Shown here piece after piece: positions 1 to 8,089 of a stretch of 42,403 bases of DNA; position 1 is the first letter of the stretch, and every line of letters begins with the position of its first letter. The stretch is taken from positions 1-42,403 of the forward strand of contig JAZRIX010000021.1 in the NCBI GenBank assembly GCA_045645485.1. The letters are read 5' to 3'. The notes under the pieces are model-generated. The model searched no databases. It had not been told where the DNA came from and saw only the letters and a list, made by a program, of their open reading frames with translations. The translations under genes were made by a program, and so were the position numbers. This DNA is from SIG440 sp045645485 (GTDB taxonomy: Bacteria; Bacillota; Clostridia; Monoglobales; Monoglobaceae).

Positions 1-1
1 C

Positions 2-220
2 GAATTTGCAGTGCTCAAACAAATGCTTCAATCTTTCACAAAATCATTCGATGAAATGTCTTATGAAGAAAAATATCAGATTATTAGGACTTTTATACGT
101 AGAGTTGTTTGGGATGGAGAGAACATTCATCTATATTTCTACGGAAGTGAAGATGAGGGGGAATTGTTCCCTTTTGATGACGGCTCTGGAAAAGAGCCAT
201 TACGAGAGTATAGCAAATGA
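2..220 (+). CDS. Serine recombinase, C-terminal end (partial, cut by window edge)
   Basis: The reading frame is open from the left edge and ends at the TGA at 218-220. The 72 visible residues resemble the C-terminal tail of large serine recombinases of clostridial mobile elements: a stretch reading SFDEMSYEEKYQIIRTFIRRV followed by a beta-strand with LYFYG and a terminal PLREYSK. The catalytic domain lies outside the window. The gene ends inside the AATGA core that starts the sigK 3' fragment, so this is the recombinase gene at the right end of an element inserted in sigK. In skin elements of Bacillus and Clostridioides the recombinase excises the element in the mother cell to rebuild sigK. 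That this one does so is inferred from position only. Its tail differs clearly from that of the recombinase at 30542-31903, so the two elements are not copies. Confidence 0.8.
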   Translation, partial: EFAVLKQMLQSFTKSFDEMSYEEKYQIIRTFIRRVVWDGENIHLYFYGSEDEGELFPFDDGSGKEPLREYSK

Positions 221-575
221 AATATTGATGCTGATAAGAGCAAGTAAAAAATCGCAAGGAGACGTGTCTCTCAATGACCCTATAGGTACGGACAAAGAAG
301 GTAATCAGATTCATCTTATGGATATAATCGGAACTGATGAGGAGGACGTCATAAAAGAAATTGACAGTAAAGCAAAAATAAACAAACTTTACTCAAATAT
401 TGCTACCTTGCTCGACAACCGAGAAAGGGATATTGTAAAAATGCGTTACGGACTCGTTGACGGAAACGAAATGACTCAGGCAGAGGTTGCCGAGGTTCTT
501 GGAATATCACGATCATATGTTTCAAGAATAGAAAAAAAAGCTCTGAAAAAACTTCGTTCAGGATTATGCGATTAA
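213..575 (+). CDS. sigK: RNA polymerase sigma-K factor, C-terminal part of a split gene
   Basis: About 120 residues match the C-terminal part of the late mother-cell sigma factor SigK: ANEILMLIRASKK, then DVSLNDPIGTDKEGN, a region 4.1-like REKDIVKMRYGL-type segment, and a region 4.2 helix-turn-helix reading GISRSYVSRIEKKALKKL. Region 2 is absent: upstream of residue ANEI the same frame runs into recombinase DNA with no sigma similarity. This is the SpoIIIC-like half of a gene split by a skin-type element. The full SigK would be made only after excision. A continuous 189-codon frame running back to base 6 is accidental. A TTG/ATG at 225-230 could start a short peptide, but no good ribosome-binding site is seen, as expected for a gene half. 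Confidence 0.85.
   Translation, partial: ANEILMLIRASKKSQGDVSLNDPIGTDKEGNQIHLMDIIGTDEEDVIKEIDSKAKINKLYSNIATLLDNRERDIVKMRYGLVDGNEMTQAEVAEVLGISRSYVSRIEKKALKKLRSGLCD
216..220 (+). other. Putative attR core (AATGA) of the sigK intervening element
   Basis: AATGA at 216-220 encodes the Asn-Glu of the SigK motif NEILM on its right side, while its last three bases are the stop codon of the recombinase gene on its left side. The B. subtilis skin element, as I recall it, recombines at a 5-bp AATGA core at this same place in sigK. The matching left copy would be outside the window. Confidence 0.6.
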
Positions 576-587
576 TTTTAAAAAATA

Positions 588-616
588 TTGTATTTTTTCG
601 TCAAAAGGTGTATAAT
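588..616 (+). promoter_or_regulatory. Sigma-A type promoter for the 648-2240 gene
   Basis: TTGTAT at 588-593, a 17-base spacer and a consensus TATAAT at 611-616 lie 32 bases upstream of the membrane-protein start codon and just after the sigK fragment. The -10 is perfect and the -35 is partial. Confidence 0.6.
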
Positions 617-647
617 TTAAGGAAATACTATACAGAGGTGAAAAAAT

Positions 648-2240
648 ATGGATTATACTTATTTCGGGAAGAAAGCAGGTCTTAACAGAACAAAAGATTT
701 AATTATTGCCGGGGTCTGCATTTTTCTTTATATTTTATTTTTTATTTTTATGGTCACACCACCGGGAAAAAGCTTTTTTGACTTCATAAAAAAATGTATG
801 CCTTTTATGAATCTGATAGACGGAACCCTCAGTGATATTAACAGACTCTTCGGTCTTGTTTTTGAAAAATTCGGACTTGGTGCAAGCACAAACACCGTAA
901 CCGAGGAATTGCACAGTCTTTCATTTGTTACATCTTTTTTTGATTTGAGCAAGCTTATGGTGTCATCAGCAATTCAATCTGTCATCTTTTTTTGTTTTTC
1001 AATAATTTTTCTGAATGCAAAAAATACCGCTCTGATTGATGTTCTGCTTGGAGCTTCAGATTTGGACGTAAGCGGATTTTCTGAAGATATTGCGAATAAA
1101 ATGCTTTTCAAATTCCAAAACAAAAAGGATATACTTTATTGGTTTAACAGCACACTTCTTCTCGGTATATCAATTTTATTGGGAGGACTTCTGGGAAATG
1201 CAATTATGCATTATGTGAGTATCCCCGTTTTGGCTCTTGACATAAAGCTGCAATTTTGGGTAAGCTTGCTTATTCTTCTTGTGATATATGTTCTGTTCAG
1301 TATTTTCTTTATGATTAAATCAATTAAAAGTGTAGGTATTTCATACAGCTTCAGACGTTCATTGATAAAAACCTTACTTTTTAACCTTATCCCTGAAGCT
1401 CTTATTTTCTTTGTAACAAACATTGTTATAGTTATAACCTTCACCTGTTTTGTCACAAAAGGAATACATATACTCTCTGTACTTGCTTTGATTGGATTCA
1501 TACTCTGGACCTGGATATCTGACAAAATAACAGATTTACTGCATAAGCTTTTCACTATGAACATTCCCTTTATGGGAAAAACCTGTCCCTTCAGCGGATT
1601 GCTTTGGTTACCTTCTACTGTCACACTGCTTGCGATGATGTACATAATGATGGTTCCCAATATGGATGTCAATTCAAACCAGCTGGAAATCTCATTGACA
1701 ATGCTCCCTTTTCTGAACCATTGGGTCAGCGGCGTACCCGTTTTTGATATGATAATATCCGATCTTGGAACATATATTATTCCGCTTCTGAACCTTCTTG
1801 TATTATATACTTTTGCAGCAGCAATACAATACTTCACTTCATCATATCTTGTGACATTGTATACACAGGTTATTATAAGAGCATTGTTTGCAGGCTTCAT
1901 ATTTGTATTTATCATCATTTTTTATATGATTCTTACTCTTGTATGTTATCCGCTTGCTACAATGATAGAATACAAAAGCATGGCAATAGTTGTTGCGGTT
2001 TTCTTGTATGTACTCTTTGCAATATACCAACCGTTCCTGGTAGCACAAAGTATTTTTTCAACAGCACTTACCTTACTTCTTATGCAATGGCTTCCCGGAA
2101 CGCTGATTGCCCTTTCAGGTAGCGGAAATGCATACATAGGACGTTATCTCGGCGGTGCACTTGTGGTAATAGGTATCCATCTTTTATTCTCTCTGCTTCA
2201 GAATATTGCTACTGTCCTTGAAAAGAAACTGCCATTTTAA
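648..2240 (+). CDS. Polytopic membrane protein of unknown function, 530 aa
   Basis: I do not recognise a named family. The protein is very hydrophobic, with roughly eleven predicted membrane segments spread from residue 18 to the C-terminus, interrupted by a soluble loop around residues 40-100 and another near 130-160 (GASDLDVSGF...). There is no signal-peptide cleavage motif, ATP-binding loop or clear catalytic motif. The start ATG has a good ribosome-binding site (AGAGGTG, about seven bases upstream). It is transcribed on its own, with a promoter at 588-616 and a hairpin at 2263-2296 behind it. It lies directly after the sigK fragment and in the same direction, so co-expression with a rebuilt sigK is possible, but its own promoter argues for vegetative expression. 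Transport or envelope roles are guesses. Confidence 0.85.
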   Translation: MDYTYFGKKAGLNRTKDLIIAGVCIFLYILFFIFMVTPPGKSFFDFIKKCMPFMNLIDGTLSDINRLFGLVFEKFGLGASTNTVTEELHSLSFVTSFFDLSKLMVSSAIQSVIFFCFSIIFLNAKNTALIDVLLGASDLDVSGFSEDIANKMLFKFQNKKDILYWFNSTLLLGISILLGGLLGNAIMHYVSIPVLALDIKLQFWVSLLILLVIYVLFSIFFMIKSIKSVGISYSFRRSLIKTLLFNLIPEALIFFVTNIVIVITFTCFVTKGIHILSVLALIGFILWTWISDKITDLLHKLFTMNIPFMGKTCPFSGLLWLPSTVTLLAMMYIMMVPNMDVNSNQLEISLTMLPFLNHWVSGVPVFDMIISDLGTYIIPLLNLLVLYTFAAAIQYFTSSYLVTLYTQVIIRALFAGFIFVFIIIFYMILTLVCYPLATMIEYKSMAIVVAVFLYVLFAIYQPFLVAQSIFSTALTLLLMQWLPGTLIALSGSGNAYIGRYLGGALVVIGIHLLFSLLQNIATVLEKKLPF

Positions 2241-2262
2241 ATAACCTTTATGCACAAGAAAG

Positions 2263-2296
2263 AGGCTGTATGAAAGCAAATGTTTTCATACAGCCT
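2263..2296. terminator. Strong hairpin between convergent genes
   Basis: A perfect 13-bp stem (AGGCTGTATGAAA and its complement) with an 8-base loop lies 22 bases after the membrane-protein stop and in front of the 3' end of the opposing LOG-family gene. Neither strand has a long T-run, so it is a likely but not canonical bidirectional terminator. Confidence 0.6.
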
Positions 2297-2433
2297 TACA
2301 AAATTGTTTGTGCGTAGCAAAAAGGATTTAAATCTATAGAAAAAATGAATAATTGATACACACTTTATATTGTTTTTAATCTTGATTTTTCGTCCTTTTT
2401 GCGGTCCAGACTATTTTAACATCCCCTTACTTT

Positions 2434-3015
2434 TTATCCTTCTTTTAAATCCTTCAGGCTTCTCGTTTCATCCACCGGAGCTTCAATGTATGCAAAAAGC
2501 TCTTCAAGGCTGTCTGTACAATAATACAAATCAACACAATTTTTTGTAATAAAGTTCTTTGACATTGCACTTTTCATTGCTCCGTTAAGCTCATCATAAA
2601 AGCTGTCAAGATTGTATATTGCAATGGGTTTATTGTGTCTGCAAAGCTGCTTGAGGGTCAGAATTTCAAAAAACTCCTCATACGTTCCTATTCCTCCGGG
2701 AACAACAATAAAGGCATCAGAATTATCTTCCATTATCTGCTTGCGTTCACGCATAGTATCAGGAAGAATAAGTTCATCGCAGAAATCACAGATTTTTTCT
2801 ACGGATTCATCCTCAAAAAACTTGGGTATAACACCCAGAATATATCCGCCCGCAGAACGAACCCCTCTCGCTGCGGCACCCATAAGACCGTTTCCTCCGC
2901 CACCGAAAACAAGGGAATGACCCTTTTGAGCAAGATGTTTTCCCATTTCCTCAACCTTTTCAATGTAAAATTTATCTATTGTGGGTGATGCAGCACCAAA
3001 AACACATATTCTCAT
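2434..3015 (-). CDS. LOG-family (TIGR00730) nucleotide phosphoribohydrolase
   Basis: The 193-aa protein has the Rossmann-like fold signature of the LOG/lysine-decarboxylase-like family: FGGGGNGLMGAAARG near residue 38 and the hallmark PGGIGTYEEFFE near residue 107, which carries the catalytic Arg/Glu region (MRERKQIM lies just before it). Family members cleave the N-glycosidic bond of nucleoside 5'-monophosphates (cytokinin-riboside monophosphates in plants and actinobacteria). The bacterial substrate here is unknown and may be a housekeeping nucleotide. A strong Shine-Dalgarno (GAGGAGG) precedes the ATG. The gene follows the polysaccharide deacetylase by 17 bases, so the two are probably cotranscribed. 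Confidence 0.9.
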   Translation of the reverse strand: MRICVFGAASPTIDKFYIEKVEEMGKHLAQKGHSLVFGGGGNGLMGAAARGVRSAGGYILGVIPKFFEDESVEKICDFCDELILPDTMRERKQIMEDNSDAFIVVPGGIGTYEEFFEILTLKQLCRHNKPIAIYNLDSFYDELNGAMKSAMSKNFITKNCVDLYYCTDSLEELFAYIEAPVDETRSLKDLKEG

Positions 3016-3032
3016 AACAACGTCCTCCTCTT

Positions 3033-4238
3033 TTATTTTTCTTTATAATATACTGTATCGACATCAAAGAACAGTTCATTTATTGTTTCTTTATTGTTTC
3101 GCATATTGTATCTGTCAAGATTAAAGCGTTCCTGAAAGATAACTCCTTCCTTTGTGGAATACGTTCTCATAGCACAGCTTACAGGACAAAAATAATCATA
3201 TCCCATATCCTTCATATACTTGAGACGTCTGTCACCCTCATAAAGGTGATACCCGAATGGACTGATGTAGATATTGGGCTGTACAACAATATCGTATATT
3301 CTTTCTTTAAATTTGTTTGTGTCATAATGCAGTCTTTCACTGCTGACAGAACCGTCTTTAAAGTAATCATTGTGTGTATAGCTGTGGCACGCAATAAGCC
3401 AGCCTGAGTCCTTCAAAGCCTCGGCAACTTCTCTTGCCTGTGCCTGAAGAATATATTTTTCTTCGCCTTCTGCGTTTTCAAAATCATATCCAAATGCTCC
3501 CTCATAGCCTGTAACCGCTACAACACCTTTTGCCCCCTGATACGAAAAATCAGGATGTTCCTTCACAAATTGGTCAAGAATCGGCATAACATCGCCCTCA
3601 TACGAAAGCTCCGTCTTTCCCTCAGGTGTTTTTACTTCACACAAAACATTTCCTTCATTGTCAATAACAAGCCGGTCAGCAAAACCGTCATTTTCCATAT
3701 ATTCATAATAATTGACATCATCAACGGAAATTATAAGAGGTTTTTTTCCGGGTGGGAACAAAATTTTTTCGTCTGGATTGATTTTATCCAACGGATAAAG
3801 CACATAACCGCGCTCATAAAGCTGCGGAAGCATAGCCTTGAATTCCGATACTGTTGTCATCCACATATCATATCCTTCATGCCGGTAATCACCGTCAAAA
3901 GCAAGTTCCGGATATACAATAAGGCTATGAAAAAAAACATGATAATACTGACCGTCATATTCAACAAGAGCTGCTTTTCTTTGTTTGATATCATCTCTCA
4001 GAGATTTTACTTTTTTTGCTGAAAAACCTGATTCATCAATAACCTTGACAGCTTCATCATACTTATATGTTGCTGCCAGAAGCTCGGCATCTTTCATCAT
4101 TTCATTAATTCTTGCTCTTCTTTTGCAAACAGCAGAAACCACCAATGTAACAACTGAAACAAAAAGAATAACTACAAGTGCAAGAATCAAGATTTTTTTT
4201 AACTTGTCTTTTTGAAATAAAACACCCTTTATCTTCAT
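3033..4238 (-). CDS. Membrane-anchored polysaccharide deacetylase (NodB-type)
   Basis: A 401-aa protein with a basic N-terminus and one membrane segment (about residues 13-36), then an extracellular part. A helical stretch at about 40-95 precedes a NodB/CE4-like domain. The metal/catalytic motif 1 appears as SVDDVN (double Asp), motif 2 as HSYTH (HxxxH) and motif 3 as SPFGYH. These support metal-dependent N-deacetylation of an external glycan such as peptidoglycan, teichoic or spore polymer. The substrate is not known. Between motifs 1 and 2 there is an inserted region of about 100 residues, longer than in minimal NodB domains. It has its own promoter (4269-4297) and is followed at 17 bases by the LOG-family gene. 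Confidence 0.85.
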   Translation of the reverse strand: MKIKGVLFQKDKLKKILILALVVILFVSVVTLVVSAVCKRRARINEMMKDAELLAATYKYDEAVKVIDESGFSAKKVKSLRDDIKQRKAALVEYDGQYYHVFFHSLIVYPELAFDGDYRHEGYDMWMTTVSEFKAMLPQLYERGYVLYPLDKINPDEKILFPPGKKPLIISVDDVNYYEYMENDGFADRLVIDNEGNVLCEVKTPEGKTELSYEGDVMPILDQFVKEHPDFSYQGAKGVVAVTGYEGAFGYDFENAEGEEKYILQAQAREVAEALKDSGWLIACHSYTHNDYFKDGSVSSERLHYDTNKFKERIYDIVVQPNIYISPFGYHLYEGDRRLKYMKDMGYDYFCPVSCAMRTYSTKEGVIFQERFNLDRYNMRNNKETINELFFDVDTVYYKEK

Positions 4239-4268
4239 TTTTCACACCTCTTGTATGTCAATATATTT

Positions 4269-4297
4269 ATTATAAACCATAATGAGCGTTTTGTCGA
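4269..4297 (-). promoter_or_regulatory. Sigma-A promoter for the deacetylase-LOG operon
   Basis: Reading on the minus strand: TCGACA (4297-4292), a 17-base spacer and TATAAT (4274-4269). The -35 lies within a perfect 10-bp palindrome TTGTCGACAA (4291-4300), which might be an operator but may be chance. Confidence 0.65.
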
Positions 4298-4328
4298 CAA
4301 CTTTCAATAAATAATTTAATTTTTTCAA

Positions 4329-4361
4329 AAAAAGAGAAGCCACTTTTTTATAGCGGCTTCT
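4329..4361 (-). terminator. Rho-independent terminator after xerD
   Basis: Just past the xerD stop, the minus strand reads AGAAGCCGC, a short A-rich loop, GTGGCTTCT, then CTTTTTTTG. The 9-bp stem (one G-T pair) with a T-run is a canonical terminator. Confidence 0.85.
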
Positions 4362-4363
4362 GT

Positions 4364-5272
4364 TTATACTGCACTGCTTTGTTTTTTTCTTGCTCTGGGA
4401 TGTGATTTTTTATATACATCTTTTCTATGTTTTTTCAGCACACTTTCATAAACCTGAGTGGACGAAACATCCGTATGTCCAAGCATTTCCTGTACAGATC
4501 TCAAATCAGCACCGTTATCAAGCAAATGAGTTGCAAAAGAATGTCTCAATGTGTGAGGTGTAATTTCTTTGTTTATGTTCGCGGCGGATGCATACTGTTT
4601 TATTATTTTCCAAAAACCCTGACGGGTCATTTTTGTTCCGCTGCAATTGACAAAAAGATTTTCAACATCCTTATCTTCCTTCAAAAGACTGTGCCGAGCA
4701 GAATCTATGTATGACTTAACTGCCTTTTTTGCAATTGAATAAACGGGAATAACTCTTTTTTTCTTTCCGTAGTTGCAATTTATGTAACCGACATCCATAT
4801 CAACATCAGACATTTTAAGTTCAATCATTTCGGTAACACGCATTCCCGTTGCATAAAGAATCTCAAGCATTGCTTTATCACGGCATCCCTTTGCATCACG
4901 GATATTAGGCTGGTTCAGAAGAATTTCCACCTCTTCGTTGGTAAGAACATCAGGCAGCTTCTTTTCAGCTTTAAGAGAATGAAGATTCAATGTGGGATCC
5001 TGCTTCACAATACCGTTATTCTGAGCATAACGGTAAAATGACCTGATTGACGCAAGACTTCTTGAAACTGTTGAAGCGGATTTCCCTTTCTTTTGAAGCT
5101 CCATCATATAGTCAAAAACAACAGTACCGCTTGCATTTTCAAATGCTATGGACTTTTCTTCCAGAAAATCGCAATAGCATTTTATATCACGTTTATATGA
5201 TACAAGGGTATTGTTTGATACTTTCTTGTCATTTTCAAGATACCAAAAATACTTTTCAGTTGTATTTATCAT
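4364..5272 (-). CDS. xerD: Tyrosine recombinase XerD-like (chromosome dimer resolution)
   Basis: A 302-aa protein of the usual Xer length. An N-terminal SAM-like core-binding domain (about 1-95) is followed by the catalytic domain with all expected residues: Arg145 (ATGMRVTE), Lys170/171 in the beta-hairpin, His240 and Arg243 (HTLRHSFATHLLDNG), His266 (LGHTDVSST) and the nucleophile Tyr275. The C-terminus (KKHRKDVYKKSHPRA) is typical of XerD. It would resolve chromosome dimers at dif with a XerC partner or alone. It sits directly behind spoIIM (15 bases), a common pairing in Clostridia and Bacilli. It is a chromosomal housekeeping gene and not a sign of a mobile element here. Confidence 0.88.
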   Translation of the reverse strand: MINTTEKYFWYLENDKKVSNNTLVSYKRDIKCYCDFLEEKSIAFENASGTVVFDYMMELQKKGKSASTVSRSLASIRSFYRYAQNNGIVKQDPTLNLHSLKAEKKLPDVLTNEEVEILLNQPNIRDAKGCRDKAMLEILYATGMRVTEMIELKMSDVDMDVGYINCNYGKKKRVIPVYSIAKKAVKSYIDSARHSLLKEDKDVENLFVNCSGTKMTRQGFWKIIKQYASAANINKEITPHTLRHSFATHLLDNGADLRSVQEMLGHTDVSSTQVYESVLKKHRKDVYKKSHPRARKKQSSAV

Positions 5273-5287
5273 TTGTAAGCCTTCTTT

Positions 5288-5929
5288 CTATTTGCACAAT
5301 AATGTACATATTGGCTTTAGAATCGGTGGAATAACATAGGCGTCAAGAAAACTGCAAAACAGCAAAACAATAACCGTTCCAAGCAAACAAAACAAATTTC
5401 GCATATACAATTCCTTGCTGACCGAAACAAACTTTCCCTGTTGTTTGAGTCTACGCACAGTATGAGCAAAATTTATATTAAAAACCGTATAAACAATCAA
5501 AACCGGCAATGATATCATTATCTGTGGCAAAAGGGAAACTACAACAAAAAATATGCCCTTTCCGCCGATAATCCGCACAAGAACTGCCGAAGAAAAACCC
5601 AATTTATACCCTTTTGCTCCCAACTGGAGAATACAAACAGGAATAAATCCAACCCATAACCCCGAAAGCCACATAAACAATACCATTTTAAAGTTGTTAT
5701 AAACCGAAAAAACAAAAATTTCCGATTTGCTTACAGGCTGAAGATTATATGCAGAAAGAAAATTTCCAATATATGTATCAAGTGAATGATATTCCGATGA
5801 GTCAATTGTTGCGGCGGACAAAGACCCGATTACCGTGCCGACAAAAACTGAAAAAACAGCTATCAGAAACTGTGCCTTGTTGTCAGCAATGTAATGGGTC
5901 AATTCATTCTTTATAGAAATTCTTTTCAT
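5288..5929 (-). CDS. spoIIM: Stage II sporulation protein M
   Basis: A 213-aa integral membrane protein with about five hydrophobic segments and the SpoIIM pattern: N-terminal IGSLSA, central MWLSGLWVGFIPVCILQLGAKGYKLGFS and a LLPQIM segment. In sporulating Firmicutes SpoIIM works with SpoIID and SpoIIP in the DMP complex that remodels septal peptidoglycan for engulfment, under sigma-E in the mother cell. A sigma-E-like promoter lies 34 bases upstream (5963-5990) and an excellent ribosome-binding site (ACGGAGG) precedes the start. Its presence with ylmC and sigma-factor fragments shows that the lineage is, or recently was, spore-forming. Confidence 0.9.
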   Translation of the reverse strand: MKRISIKNELTHYIADNKAQFLIAVFSVFVGTVIGSLSAATIDSSEYHSLDTYIGNFLSAYNLQPVSKSEIFVFSVYNNFKMVLFMWLSGLWVGFIPVCILQLGAKGYKLGFSSAVLVRIIGGKGIFFVVVSLLPQIMISLPVLIVYTVFNINFAHTVRRLKQQGKFVSVSKELYMRNLFCLLGTVIVLLFCSFLDAYVIPPILKPICTLLCK

Positions 5930-5962
5930 AGCTTTTTCCTCCGTTTAAAAACGTTTTTTACA

Positions 5963-5990
5963 ATTCTATGAGACAAGCTATGAAAATATG
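5963..5990 (-). promoter_or_regulatory. Sigma-E-like promoter for spoIIM
   Basis: Minus-strand reading gives CATATT (5990-5985), a 14-base spacer and CATAGAAT (5970-5963). This is close to the sigma-E consensus (ATATT, 14-15 bases, CATACAAT) and unlike sigma-A. The position, just upstream of a known sigma-E-regulon gene, supports the call. Confidence 0.55.
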
Positions 5991-6001
5991 AAAATTTACA
6001 T

Positions 6002-6799
6002 TTATTTTTTTGACATTTCTTCTGCCTTCAGCACACAAGCATCAATAGCTTTTGCAACAGCAGAACCAAAACCGTTTTCTTCCAGTGCAAGAACAGCCTC
6101 AATAGTAGTTCCGCCCGGAGAACAAACCGCATCACGGAGTTCAGCGGGATGTTCGTTTGATTCCAAAACCATTCTTGCAGAACCTTCAACGGCCTTTGCA
6201 GCAAAAAGAAGTGAAACATCCTTTGGAATACCGTATTTCACGCCGCAATTTGCCATTTCATCAATAAGCATATAGATATATGCCGGACTGCTGCCATGAA
6301 GAGCAGTTGCAGCGTTTATATACTTTTCTTCAATAACAGCAACCTCACCTACGCCCGACAGAAGCTTCTGTGCCGTTTTGAGGTCATCATCGGTTACATT
6401 TCGGTTTGGTGAAATCACAGTCATTCCGCAATTCACCTTCGCAGGAGTATTGGGCATAGCACGGATAATCTTTGCATTTGCACCCAGAACTTCTTCTATT
6501 GTATCAATCGTAACCCCTGCAGCTATCGAAATAAACAATCTTCCATCAACAAAGTCACTTGCTTCTTTCAAAACCAAGGGTAAAATATTGGGTTTTACTG
6601 CAAAAATAATAATTTCGCTTTTTTCAAAAACTTCAGCATTATCTGAAGTAACAAAGGTACCCTTTTCCTGCCATTTTCCCAATGAGGAAGGATTTTTGTC
6701 ACTCAAAAAAAGACCGTCTTCTTTCACAATGCCCGAAGCAAGTAGCCCTCCTGCAAGAGCTGAAGCCATATTACCTGCACCGATAAATCCTATATTCAT
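6002..6799 (-). CDS. proC: Pyrroline-5-carboxylate reductase
   Basis: A 265-aa protein with the N-terminal NAD(P)-binding GFIGAGNMASALAGGL motif and the conserved C-terminal signature around residues 215-245 (RDAVCSPGGTTIEAVLALEENGF), which matches the P5C reductase pattern. It catalyses the last step of proline synthesis, reducing 1-pyrroline-5-carboxylate in the cytoplasm. Its length is standard. It follows the aminotransferase gene by 15 bases on the same strand and is probably cotranscribed with it. Confidence 0.95.
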   Translation of the reverse strand: MNIGFIGAGNMASALAGGLLASGIVKEDGLFLSDKNPSSLGKWQEKGTFVTSDNAEVFEKSEIIIFAVKPNILPLVLKEASDFVDGRLFISIAAGVTIDTIEEVLGANAKIIRAMPNTPAKVNCGMTVISPNRNVTDDDLKTAQKLLSGVGEVAVIEEKYINAATALHGSSPAYIYMLIDEMANCGVKYGIPKDVSLLFAAKAVEGSARMVLESNEHPAELRDAVCSPGGTTIEAVLALEENGFGSAVAKAIDACVLKAEEMSKK

Positions 6800-6814
6800 C
6801 AGTTTTCACCTTCT

Positions 6815-8011
6815 TTAGAATTCCTGTTTGATGTATTTTTCTATTCTGTCAAGACCTTCCTTTATTGTTTCCATAGAGGTTGCATAAGAAAGACGCACAT
6901 AACCGTCAATACCAAAGCCCTCACTGGGAACAAGAGCAACAAGAGCTCTTTCAAGAAGATCGTCACAAAGTGCACTTGCTGTGTCAAAAGTTTTTCCGTA
7001 AAGCTCTCTTCCAAGAAGCTCCTTCACATTCATAAAGATATAAAAAGCACCGTTAGGCTTTTTGCAGCTGATTCCATCAATAGAATTGATTCTTTCAACC
7101 ATATAATCTCTGCGCTTGATATATTCAGCACGCATTGCATCCACAGATGACTGATCACCGTTGAGAGCTTCAACAGACGCATACTGAGCAATTGAGTTGG
7201 GGTTTGATGTCGCATGGCTCTGAATATTTGACATTGCCTTTGCAACATCCGCATTTGAAGCTGTAAAACCAATTCTCCATCCGGTCATAGCATAAGCCTT
7301 TGCCATACCGTTTACAATAATTGTAAGATTCTTAATTTCATCACCAAGAGTTGCTATATTTACATGTTCACCCTCGTAAACAAGCTTTTCGTAAATTTCA
7401 TCAAATACAACATAAATATTATGCTTCACTGCAATTTCAGCAATTTTTTCAAGCTCGGCTTTTGTATAAACCATGCCTGTAGGATTGCTGGGTGTGTTCA
7501 GCACCAAAGCTCTTGTTCTGTCTGTAATGTACTTTTCCAAGTCTTCAGGTGCAAACTTAAAGTTCTGTTCTTCTGTTGTATCAAGAAAAACAGGAACACC
7601 GTCAGCCATTTTCACCATTTCAGGGTAGCTTACCCAAAAAGGTGCAGGGATAATAACCTCATCACCGGGTTCACAAATTGCCATAAAAATATTTGTCAGA
7701 CAGTGCTTTCCGCCATTGCTGACTACAATGTTTGAAATATCGTAATCAAGACCTGTGTCTCTCTTGATTTTTGCACAAATTGCTTCCTTGATTTCAATTG
7801 TTCCTGATGCAGGTGTGTATCTTGTTACACCGTTTTCAATGGCTTTGATACCTGCTTCTTTAACATTGTCAGGTGTTTCGAAGTCAGGTTCTCCGGCACC
7901 AAATCCCACAACCGGAATTCCCTGCTTTTTCATCTGTTTGAATTTTGCATCAAGCGCAAGTGTTGGTGAAGGACTTATACTCTTTGCCTTCTTTGAAATA
8001 TATGTCTGCAT
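6815..8011 (-). CDS. Pyridoxal-phosphate-dependent class I aminotransferase (aspartate aminotransferase-like)
   Basis: A 398-aa fold-type I aminotransferase of the AspB/AspC-like subgroup Ib. The substrate/PLP motifs are visible: NPTG at 176-179, Asp204 in VVFDEIY, and the Schiff-base Lys238 in the AKAYAMTGWRIGF motif. The N-terminal signature GFGAGEPDFETP is typical of aspartate aminotransferases from low-GC Gram-positives. The likely reaction is aspartate + 2-oxoglutarate to oxaloacetate + glutamate. Prephenate or other substrates cannot be ruled out from sequence. The residue before the Lys is Ala where Ser is more common (SKAYAMTGW). Confidence 0.9.
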   Translation of the reverse strand: MQTYISKKAKSISPSPTLALDAKFKQMKKQGIPVVGFGAGEPDFETPDNVKEAGIKAIENGVTRYTPASGTIEIKEAICAKIKRDTGLDYDISNIVVSNGGKHCLTNIFMAICEPGDEVIIPAPFWVSYPEMVKMADGVPVFLDTTEEQNFKFAPEDLEKYITDRTRALVLNTPSNPTGMVYTKAELEKIAEIAVKHNIYVVFDEIYEKLVYEGEHVNIATLGDEIKNLTIIVNGMAKAYAMTGWRIGFTASNADVAKAMSNIQSHATSNPNSIAQYASVEALNGDQSSVDAMRAEYIKRRDYMVERINSIDGISCKKPNGAFYIFMNVKELLGRELYGKTFDTASALCDDLLERALVALVPSEGFGIDGYVRLSYATSMETIKEGLDRIEKYIKQEF

Positions 8012-8089
8012 ACATATTCTCCTAACTCTTAAAAAATTACTAAATTATATTTTAATACAAAAACAAATAAATTTCAACCTTTTTTTTTA

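Noticed and set aside
6..575. A continuous 189-codon frame that includes the SigK C-terminus
   Set aside because: The first 69 codons run through recombinase coding DNA in another frame and show no sigma similarity, so the frame is accidental.
1211..1918. Long minus-strand frame (235 codons) inside the membrane protein gene
   Set aside because: No ribosome-binding site or protein likeness; it mirrors a strongly biased membrane-protein gene.
3555..4022. 155-codon plus-strand frame opposite the deacetylase
   Set aside because: Shadow frame of a gene with clear domains; no start signals.
4364..5272. Tyrosine recombinase as a mark of a mobile element
   Set aside because: Sequence and neighbour spoIIM identify it as chromosomal XerD.
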